From: Lobulomyces angularis
Taxonomy: Eukaryota > Chytridiomycota > Chytridiomycetes > Lobulomycetales > Lobulomycetaceae
NCBI GenBank assembly: GCA_027604685.1
Contig: JADHYX010000403.1
Span: forward strand, 1 to 19,900
Direction of reading: 5' to 3'
Length of the DNA: 19,900 nt
Part shown: positions 1 to 8,020 of the stretch, in pieces
Position numbering within the stretch: position 1 is the stretch's first letter
Layout: each line of letters starts with the position of its first letter
Made by a program: the position numbers and the translations under genes
Notes under the pieces: generated by a model
Databases searched by the model: none
Seen by the model: the letters and a program-made list of their open reading frames with translations, nothing else
Told to the model about the DNA's origin: nothing

Positions 1-307
1 TTTTTTTTTTTTATTTTTATTTTACTCATTTATTTCTTTCCATATATCATATATAACTATCTATTTTTTTTTTTTTTTTATTTTAGTTAAAAATTTAAAT
101 AAGTTAAAATAATATTTTAAATCAAAAAATTTTGGTTTTTTTACAGTTATAACAGTTATAATTCAATAAACAGAAAAAAAAGAGAATTATATTTTTATTT
201 GAATTTTTTTTTTTTTTGATTTGAAAAAAAAAAAAAAATTAAAAAGAAAAATAAAAAAATAATATAATATAATAAAAAAATAAAAAAAAAAGGATATAAT
301 GTATTAG
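1..307. other. Low-complexity AT-rich DNA downstream of CWC22
   Basis: This stretch is almost entirely A/T with repeated poly-A and poly-T runs. It lies downstream of the CWC22 stop codon and presumably contains that gene's 3' UTR and transcription end. I see no ORF, RNA gene or structured element in it. Confidence 0.7.
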
Positions 308-3300
308 TTAATCCCTTTTTCTTCTTCTATTATCATCTCCTCTATCTGAACTGTTACTTCTATTCCGTTGTCTACGCTCACTGACGTCCTCTTCAACCTT
401 TCTTCTTTTTTCACCATTATTTTCTTCCCTTCTGCTGCTTGGCGAATTATATCTGGAACTTCTTTTTTTATAATCCTCGTCATCTCTGCCTCGCTCTCTA
501 CTGTTGCTTCGATGTCGAGACGAGGATTTTTCTGATGGCTTTCTTGGTTCCTCTTCAGCTCTTCTTTTTTTTGGCGGTGACAGTAAGTCTCTCCTTCTTG
601 GTGATTCTTGTCTGCTTTTTCTTTCTCGCGGTGAAGAAACCTCATCTCTCCTTGAACTTCGATCTTCTCTTCTTTTTTCTCTGGGCGACAAGTCTGGTCT
701 TCGTCTGTGACTTCTTGGTGATACTTCACCTCTTTTTTTTTGATCTTTTGGTGATATGTCAGACCGTCTTCTGTCTTCTCTTGGTGATATGTCAGACCGT
801 CTCCTGTCTTCTCTTGGTGAAATATCAGACCGTCTCCCGTTTTCTCTTGGTGAAATGTCAGACCTTCTTTTTTCTTCTCTAGGTGAAATATCTGACCTTC
901 TTTTGTCTTCTCTTTGGAAAACCGCTGACCTTCTTCTGTCTTCTCTTGGTGAAATACCTGATCTTCGATTAGATTTTGGAGAATCTGACTTTTTTCTTCG
1001 ACGATCTCTTGGTGATTCTGATCTTTTTCTTCTATCTTCACCTCTTCTTTCATCTCTAGGAGATACCTCCGATTTTCTTCGACGATCTCTTGGTGATTCT
1101 GATCTTTTTCTTCTATCTCCACCTCTTCTTTCATCTCTAGGGGATACCGATTTTCTTCGCCGAGGTGAATCTTTTGTACTTTTTCTTTTTCGACTCTTTT
1201 CATCTTCATCAGATGAACTAGAATCTGAAGAACTGCTGTCAGAAGAGGAACTACTGCTACTACTGCTATCTGAAGAAGAATCGCTATCTGTATCAGATTC
1301 AACACCCTCTCGTTGTTGTGCCATAATTAATTTAGGAGCATTTTTTAAATGTTCCCTCAAATCTTCAGTCAAACCACCTAATCCTATGCTGGTGAAGTAG
1401 TTGATGGCAAATCTGGTATTTCTTGGGTTATCTTTGGGAAACAAGCCATCAAATGCCCCACGAACTATAGTTCCTGATTCAGTTTGTACTGTAATGATCA
1501 TTGTTGGATCCTGTAATCTTTTTTTTAAATTTACTAATCCCAACGCCTCCACAAGTTCTTGAAATAAAATTTTAATAAAAATTCTAGATGAACTTGTTGT
1601 ATCTTGTTCAGTTAATCTCACTAAGCTAAAAACTTGCCACGTAATAGCATCTGAGCTCAACAGATGAGAAAAATACTTTCCAATATTTCTTAGTCTATTT
1701 GTTTCAAATCGATGAATGGTTTTATAAGTTTCTTCAAAGCATGTACAAAAATGTTCGGCCCAAACTTGTGAAAATTTAGCGTAACGTTCTCCAATTAATC
1801 CATAAAAATTTAAATAAGTTCTTTCTTGAGAACAGCATTCAATTATCATATTGCAAAGTTCCATTTGATCTTCTTCTCTTAAATTTAACTTCATTAGCTT
1901 ATGAGAACACTCTTCAAAGTTTAAGGACGACATTATAGTCAGATAAATTGCTCTTCGTAAGTTAACGACATTGGTATTTGTTTCATCAATAATTTGCAGT
2001 TTTTTTTGATTATCGTTCTCATTAGCTTCATCTACTTCATCTTCAGATTCATCACTTTCGTCACTACCTTGCTCGCTCTCATCATCACTGTCATCCCCCA
2101 ATATTTCCTTTTTAATTTTTTCATACTTTTCTTCAGATTCAATAAAATCTTTATCAAATTTATATATATTTAACATTTCTTCACTTTTATAGTCTTCATC
2201 CAGTGAAACAAAGTGAGTTATTTGTTCTTCTTCTTCCACCAAATCAAGTCCTTTTTTACATAAAAAAAAAAAAATAGGTTAAAATTCCTGGAATAAAATA
2301 ACCAAAAAAAAAAAAAAGAAGCCTAGGCCCATTCCTATTTTCAAAAAGGGATAATGTACCTTTTTCTATGGCTGGATTTTCACTAAATTTATCTCTTCTA
2401 ACTTGAAATAAAACTTCAACCATATACTGTGTTCTTTTGTCAATAACACCTTCATGCAATATTGCTCGAAATCTTTCGAAAATTGAGTTTGTTGCTTTCG
2501 AAGAAACATCAGTTAAATAAGAACCAGTATCCCTAAGGAACGAAACTGCAACTTCAACAGAGTCGTCTGTAGGTCTCTCCAAAAGCAGTGTTAAAAGTTG
2601 CAAGGCAATAATTTCATGCACAATCTAAAAAAAACGCAATTTTTCAATATTTTTTAACAAAGATGTAAATAATATATATAGATAAAAACCGGATTATTAC
2701 CTTTTGATTAAATAAACCAGCTAAAAATTTTGTTACAGCAATGCAAACTGTTTTATCATTTCTCTTGTAGGCTCTCTTAAACTGCATTATCAATCTTGAT
2801 AATAAAAGCTCTCCAATATTTGGAAATTTGGTATTAATAACAGCAATTAGGGCTGCGTATACTGGGGTAAATGGCAAAGATGCTAAAAAAAAAAATTAGA
2901 CAATAAAATAAATTAGATTATAAAGTTGAAAGTAAAAAAAATTAAAAGCAACATTTCTATTTACAAGGAGCTTATCTGAAAAAAAAAACTTTCCAAAAGG
3001 AAAATAAAACTTACCTTGTTGAGCTTTCATTATTGATTTACAAAGTAGTCCTCTACCCCTTATTAAATTTTCTTGAAATAATTCGGGAACAATCATTTTG
3101 ATATTAGCAGTATTGACCTATTTTTTTTTTTTTTTTTTTTGGAAAAAATGGGTTAAATAAAAAAAAAAAAATGTAAAAATAAATTATATATAAATTACTT
3201 TGTTAATTAAACCATTTATTGATTTTTTTAATGCTTCCCACGACATTCGTTGAAAGAGATCAGTGTTTTTATTTGTGACTTTAGCCTGTAATAATTTTAA

Positions 3301-3447
3301 TTTATGAGGAGGGATATAAACACCACCAGCTCTTCCTAACAAAGCTTGCTTTTCTTTTTCCGTTATTCCTAACTCTGGATCAATTTGATCCTTTTCATTT
3401 TCGTTTGTAGGATTTACATTGTTGGGTGATGTGGAAGTAATTGGCAT
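308..3447 (-). CDS. CWC22: Pre-mRNA-splicing factor CWC22 homolog (5 exons, 913 aa)
   Basis: Spliceosome component. In animals CWC22 carries eIF4A3 to the spliceosome so exon junction complexes can form. Inferred exons (transcript order): 3447-3199, 3117-3015, 2882-2701, 2624-2360, 2250-308; all introns are GT..AG and keep frame. The ATG at 3447 opens a short N-terminus, followed by the family stretch AGGVYIPPHKLKLLQ and QRMSWEALKKSINGLINK, the start of the MIF4G domain (about aa 65-265). The Asn-Lys pair at 82-83 matches the pair I recall as eIF4A3-binding in human CWC22; it sits exactly at the exon 1/2 junction. An acidic linker (about 318-346) precedes the MA3 domain (about 360-475) and the conserved block with TSIGLGGLTEDLREHLK (about 553-569). 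A pure Ser/Asp tract (about 585-617) leads into an Arg/Ser tail to residue 913 made of tandem repeats. Length is close to human CWC22 (about 900 aa). Exon 5 alone encodes 70% of the protein. Confidence 0.96.
750..980 (-). repeat. 33-bp tandem repeats encoding 11-residue RS units
   Basis: Seven consecutive 33-bp units begin at about 750, 783, 816, 849, 882, 915 and 948. On the minus strand they encode an 11-residue unit of the form RRRSDISPRED in the CWC22 tail. The five units nearest 750 are nearly identical and the last two are degenerate. The 33-bp period preserves the reading frame, so copy number can change without breaking the gene. Confidence 0.9.
992..1153 (-). repeat. 81-bp tandem duplication in the CWC22 RS tail
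   Basis: Two adjacent 81-bp copies (992-1072 and 1073-1153) differ at only a few positions. Each encodes 27 residues on the minus strand, with the core SPRDERRG, DRRKRSESPRDRRRK. The near identity points to a recent in-frame duplication. Confidence 0.85.
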
Positions 3448-3736
3448 ATTTAAATATTTAAAAAGTTAAAACCCACATTACAAAACCCTCCAAATGAAAA
3501 ATGAAGTTAAATCCAGTAATATATATTTTGATAATATTACGGGTGAACTATAGTATAGGTAAATAGTTGGTTGGTCTGTTTAGATATGAGGGAAAAATAT
3601 AAAATTGCAACAAGAGTATATTTTTAAATAGTAATAAAATCTTTTATTTTTTATTTAAATTCTATGAATTACAATCTATATAAAGATAATAGCTTATATC
3701 ATAAATATACTATTTTAGCCAAACTTTTTTGGTTTT
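3448..3736. other. Spacer between CWC22 start and the 2H-type gene end
   Basis: This 289-nt AT-rich stretch must hold the CWC22 promoter and 5' UTR and the 3' end of the neighbouring minus-strand gene. I see no ORF of note and no clear TATA box or other defined regulatory site. Confidence 0.6.
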
Positions 3737-4722
3737 TTATAAAATGCCCTCTGCACTATCTGCTACAGCTGCAGTCTCTGCTAAAACCTTTTGATTGTTG
3801 TCAACAAAACGGAGACGGGAAACACAGGTAGAACTAGTTTTAAACACATAATCTTCATTAAACCAATCACCATGTTCATTGAAAGCTCTATGAAACAAAA
3901 AAAAGAAGTGTTTTTTAGTAAAGTAAAATATATAAAAAGAATTTTTTAAGTTACAAGGTAATGTGTGGGTACCAATCTTTTGGAGAAAAGTTAGCTGGGT
4001 CACCCCCTTTTTTAACAAAAAGATCTCTAACAGCAACTCTAATGCTGGTTAAAACCTTACTCTCAACGAGGATGTTGTAAACGTAGCTTCTTTGACCTAC
4101 AATAGGGGATGCAGCATTTTTTTCAATGTTACTTTGTCTTGCTAAACAGTATGGGTTGATGTCAGCATTTTGAATGTCTCTGTCAAGGGCGATTTGGTTT
4201 ATTTCTTCAATTGTAACAAACTCTTTTAAGACTAAATTTTTATTTAATGAAGAGTGATATCAATAAACAAGTAAAAAATAAAAACAAAAAGTTTTTTACC
4301 TCTATTAAATTCAGTAGGAGCGATAACAGTGATGTGAGATTCACCTTAAGAAAAAAAGATGAATTGATACTTTAAGTTGAGCAATTTAAAAACCTCTGTT
4401 TCTTAAAGGTTGTGGTGCCTTTGATGCATTTAAAGCTAGAAGAGTTGGGAGAGCTTGATTGAAATCCAAATTCATGGCAAGATAAGCACCAAAGGGATTT
4501 GCAACATTGGTATATGCTATCCATTCTACTCTACTTCCATCTTCGAAAAAAAAAATAAAAAAAAATTTTAACATTAGTGAGTAAGGACGATAATAAACAT
4601 ATTTTACCAGCGATTTGAGCACCAACAGGGAAGGATTTTGGAAGTTTTTCAAGTTGACTTCTTGGAGGAGCAGCGAAAAGAGAAGAAACGAGAAGAGCTA
4701 CAGCTGAAACTTTTAATAACAT
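3737..4722 (-). CDS. Secreted 2H phosphoesterase-like protein (5 exons, 244 aa)
   Basis: Exons in transcript order: 4722-4608, 4540-4394, 4344-4300, 4231-3955, 3887-3737; all introns are 49-68 nt, GT..AG and frame-keeping. The N-terminus MLLKVSAVALLVSSLFA is a typical signal peptide, probably cleaved near residue 18, with no later membrane span. The spliced protein has two H-x-T-hydrophobic motifs about 100 residues apart: HITV (91-94) in SHITVIAP and HITL (192-195) in DWYPHITL. Paired HxT motifs at this spacing are the catalytic signature of the 2H phosphoesterase superfamily, which cleaves or hydrolyses phosphate esters such as cyclic phosphates on RNA ends or small molecules. The layout recalls fungal 'Swiss Army Knife' 2H proteins, but I could not search. 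The first motif lies in a 45-nt exon, easily missed by gene finders. Substrate is unknown; secretion suggests an external or vacuolar role. Few Cys residues are present. Gene structure is firm; function is inferred from the motif pair. Confidence 0.75.
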
Positions 4723-4837
4723 AGTTGTAAAGATAAAGTAAGATTGGAAAACTGTATTTTGAAAAAAATTTAAAAAAAAAAAAAAAGGAAATGGATTAGC
4801 TTTAAATAAGTGTATTTTATTTCTTATTTATTTGCAG

Positions 4838-4954
4838 CTATAAAGACACTGGCTGTCTTTTACAACTTTGTGCTAAATTTTGACCTAAAAAATTTGTCCG
4901 CAAATTACCACTAAGATTGCTTCCAAAGAGCTTCAAAGTTCCAACCAATTCTTT
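4838..4954 (-). pseudogene. Possible gene relic, short open frame
   Basis: A 38-codon frame on the minus strand is open from two in-frame stops (4955-4960) to a stop at 4838-4840. It reads as plausible protein (for example LKLFGSNLSGNLRTNFLGQN) with no start codon and no recognised family. The plus strand is also open over part of the same interval, so coding strand and status are uncertain. It could equally be a leftover of a transposon or a chance open frame. Confidence 0.2.
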
Positions 4955-5192
4955 TTATTACCATTTGCCACTATCTCCAAGTTTTTCTCAAGCCTAAATT
5001 GAGTCTGAAGTGTACATTTAATTTTATTTAAGCTTCGAGTTTTTTTTCTTTTTTATAATAGAAAAAAAAAAAAAAAATTTCAAATAGTTTTAACTAAAAT
5101 TGACAAAAAATTCTATATAAAAGATATCCTACTTGCATCGAAAGCACTTGAGAGATTATAATTGAATGAGATATGATTTAAGTTGCTGTAAA

Positions 5193-5336
5193 ATGTCCAT
5201 AACAGAACTTGCCGATTTTGGCAGTATTTTAAGCAACATTGGGGCAATTGAGGATGAAAAGCCTTATGTTAAAAAAACTTTAAACAAATTTTCTAATTAC
5301 AAATACAACAAATTTAAGATAATTAAATCAAGTTAA
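5193..5336 (+). CDS. Uncertain 47-codon small ORF
   Basis: An ATG at 5193 opens 47 codons ending in TAA at 5334-5336, beginning MSITELADFGSILSNIGAIE. A TATA-like TATATAAAAG at 5114-5123 lies about 70 nt upstream, a sensible distance for a short transcript. I do not recognise the product. Against it, the minus strand of the same interval is also open and can be read as a spliced terminal exon (5262-5156, after a possible exon at 5452-5391) ending at a TAA at 5156-5158. Only one strand is likely to be coding and the sequence does not decide between them. Confidence 0.22.
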   Translation: MSITELADFGSILSNIGAIEDEKPYVKKTLNKFSNYKYNKFKIIKSS

Positions 5337-6141
5337 AAAAATCCTTTTTTTTTAAAGTTTAATTCATTGTCGTTCCAAATGAATTCAAACTGTGTTCTTC
5401 TTGATTTGGTGCAAATTTTGTTGATAAAATTGCATTTGTTTTGGAAATGTATCTGTTTATTAAAAAAAAAAAAATAGAAAAAAAATAGGATTTTTGAAAA
5501 AGCAATGTCTTAAAGTTTTTTATTCATAACATTCGGAAATTAAAGTGAAGCAATACTGGTAATCCTCCAATATAGTTCAAATATAGTAGTAAGAACAACT
5601 GGAAGAACACATGAAGAACAGCGCAAGAACTGTACGATATAATATATTATATCAGTTTTTTTCTACAAGTCTGTTATGCATATCTAAAAGCAGAATACCT
5701 TCAAGCAAATATCCCTAAACGTTTGTATATTAAAAGTGCATTAATAATCGTTTAAGGCTTTCCCAAAATTTTAACAACAATTCAATCTTATAATCCTCAA
5801 AAAATAGATTAAATGAAACTTAAAAAATAAAAAAAAATCAAAAATTTCAAAAAAGGAAATTTCTTCCTTGCAAAAAGTTAAAAAAAAGTAGATAATATAT
5901 TAGTATTAAAATTAATGCAAAAAAGACTTCTTTCCTAATTTTTTTTAACGGAATCTTTCCTTCAAAAATATTTTAAGAACTTAAAACTTAAAAAAAAGTT
6001 AAACTGTGCAATTCCTCATCCAGATAATCATTTTGGGCAATTTCCTTAGTATACTGTAATAAATTTGTTCTTGTCCATTACTTTTTGTGACACACTATTC
6101 TGACAAGATTTTTCTTAAAAAAAAATTAAAAAAAGAAAAGA

Positions 6142-7757
6142 ATGCAAGAATGGTTCAAACTAGGAACGAATAGTTTAAAATTTAAATGTAAATATATTTA
6201 ATTTTTTTTTTTTTAAATGAAACTGTTAATCCTAAATTCTTTCTTTTTCACAATTTTATTTTACATTTTTCCCTAAATTTATTTATTTTATTTTATTTTA
6301 TTTACTACTTGGAGTCATTTTATTTTTTATAAAAAGGAAATTTTTTTTATTTTCTAATTTAAACATTTATTTTCTTTTTATATTTATCTTTCCTTGTTAA
6401 AATTTAAAAATTGTAAAGTTAACTTCACAGTTGGAACCTACAATATTTTAAGTGAAAAAGTTAAACTTAAGCACCAATACCTATATAATCCAAGAGATCA
6501 CCCAGAATATGTACATCAACATTTCTATATAAGAATTGAAAAGTTGATCAAAATTATGTTACATCATTTTCCTGATGTTTTGTGTTTAGTAAATCTTCAA
6601 CAATTTTTTTTTTTTTCATCTCTTTATTTGGTAGCAAGAAGTGGAACCAGCAGTTTATAAAAAACGTTTAAAACCTATTTTAAAAGAAGCTGGATACGGA
6701 TATTGTTTTTATGAAAAAAGGACTGGAAAAAAAGTAGACGGTTTAGGTAAAAAAAAAAAAAGAGAGAAAAAATTCAATTATGTGCTGTTTTATAATTTTT
6801 TTATTGTATTAGCAATGTTCGTAAAGCATAATGTTTTCGATATTGTTCAAAGCAAATATACCCATTTGGAACGAGACAATATCGGTTTAACTCTTTTACT
6901 TAGCTTCAAAAAAGACCCTAAGATAAAGATTTGTATTTCCAATACCCATTTGTTGTTCAACCCAAAGCGTAAAAAAAAAAACCTTACTAAGTCATATTTA
7001 ATATGTTTTATTTTTATGTAGGTCATGAAATTAGATTACGCCAATATGAAGCGTTGCATAATGAAGCAAAAAAATTAATGAGTGAATTTTCAACTGTACA
7101 GATACCTTCAAGTAAAGACTTTTATATTTTTATTTTTTTATTTTATTTTTTATAAAAAAAATTAAATAATTTTTTTTTAATAGTTTTGTGTGGAGATTTT
7201 AATATGACACCGTTTTCAGATACATTTCGTAGCATAGTAAAAGAATACATGACTTCAACATCTCCACGACATCCATTAAATGGAAAAAATTTTAGAACAT
7301 TTTTAGGAAATGAAAATAAAATTGTTGATTACATTTTTTACAAGCATGCCAAAACGATGAAACCGATAAGTTTTTTATCACCAATAGTAGATGAAGGTTG
7401 TCATTCCCTCGCACCCAATAAGTAAACAAAAAAAAAGTGAAAAATAAAAAATTTTTAATTTCAAATAATTTTGTAAGTTATCATCCCTCCGATCACTGCT
7501 TTATGGCAACCAATTTTGGAATCTCAGAAAATACAGACCCAACCTATGATTGGGACATGTACGATTTTAGTATTCCCAATAGTCAAAGCGAAAAACCAAA
7601 AAAAACAACAATAACTGAGCAAATTGTAGACGAGTCCGTCACCGTAACTAATACATTATCTTTTAGTAATGCTGATGATGTTCAAATTAAGTTTAATAAT
7701 ACTTTTGTAAAACGACGTAAATTTACCAGAAAAAAAAAAAAAATTATTTTGGAATAA
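6142..7757 (+). CDS. ANGEL/CCR4-family endonuclease-exonuclease-phosphatase protein (7 exons, 363 aa)
   Basis: Inferred exons: 6142-6187, 6419-6588, 6635-6746, 6813-6968, 7022-7111, 7184-7421, 7478-7757. The spliced protein carries the EEP nuclease motifs in order: TYN (22-24), QE (73-74), a long ERDNIGL block, NTH in SNTHLLFNPK, GDFN (195-198), VDYIF (around 240) and PSDH (274-277). Members bind Mg2+ through these residues and act as poly(A) deadenylases or 2',3'-cyclic phosphatases. DRDN-, NTHLL.NP.R- and CGDFN-type spacing is closest to the animal ANGEL1/2 and yeast Ngl group rather than CCR4 itself; there are no leucine-rich repeats. All catalytic positions look intact. Residues 278-363 form a polar, basic C-terminal tail. 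The first exon is the weakest part: the frame entering TYN has no ATG before an upstream stop, so I placed the start at ATG 6142 with a 231-nt intron, much longer than the other five (46-72 nt). The gene converges on the glycerol-3-phosphate dehydrogenase gene. Confidence 0.87.
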
Positions 7758-7798
7758 AAAATTTACCAGAAAAAAAAAAAAATTATTTTGGAATAAAA
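7720..7798 (+). repeat. Tandem duplication across the ANGEL-like stop codon
   Basis: Two adjacent copies of about 40 bp (7720-7759 and 7760-7798) share atttaccag, a 13-14 nt A run and ttattttggaataaa. They differ only in A-run length. The first copy encodes the last residues and the TAA stop; the second lies in the 3' UTR. Each contains an AATAAA that could serve as a polyadenylation signal. Confidence 0.9.
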
Positions 7799-8020
7799 AA
7801 TTATATATATATAATATAAAAAAAAAAAAAAAATTCTATAAATAAATATATATATATATTTTTTTCTTGGAAAAAGTAAAATTAAAAAAAAAAAATTACC
7901 AAAAAAAAAAAAAAGAAAGAGAAAAAGAGACATAATAACGAAAAAAAAAAAAAAAAAATTTTTTTTTGAGAAAAGAGATAATACTAGTAATAAAAAAAAA
8001 AAAAGAGATTAAGTTTTAAT
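7758..8020. other. Convergent 3' spacer, low complexity
   Basis: This stretch separates two convergent genes. It is made of poly-A runs and AT dinucleotide tracts, apart from the second copy of the tandem duplication. It presumably contains both 3' ends. I see no gene in it. Confidence 0.65.

Larger units (their letters stand above)
4723..6141. other. 1.4-kb region without an assignable gene
   Basis: The left end is the presumed promoter of the minus-strand 2H-type gene and the right end that of the plus-strand ANGEL-like gene. Between them are homopolymer-rich stretches plus patches of more complex sequence (about 4838-5040, 5156-5262, 5360-5452, 5540-5720) with short open frames on both strands. 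No patch shows a family motif, and I could not join them into a convincing gene. A perfect 18-bp AT palindrome lies at 5636-5653. Confidence 0.6.

Noticed and set aside
304..1400. Long open frames on both strands over the CWC22 RS tail
   Set aside because: They are shadows of the repetitive RS coding sequence. The CWC22 frame alone joins to MIF4G and MA3 domains; the others are low-complexity and end with the repeats.
5636..5653. Perfect 18-bp palindrome gatataat...atc as a regulatory site
   Set aside because: It is made only of A/T apart from its ends; such palindromes are expected by chance in DNA of this composition.
6394..6660. Start of the ANGEL-like protein at 6394
   Set aside because: The codon there is TTG, not ATG, and the frame is simply open upstream. 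An upstream exon with ATG 6142 is a better explanation.
7800..8020. Possible RNA gene or CRISPR-like array in repeated A/T tracts
   Set aside because: The repeats are simple homopolymers and AT dinucleotides with no spacer structure, conserved stem or RNA motif.
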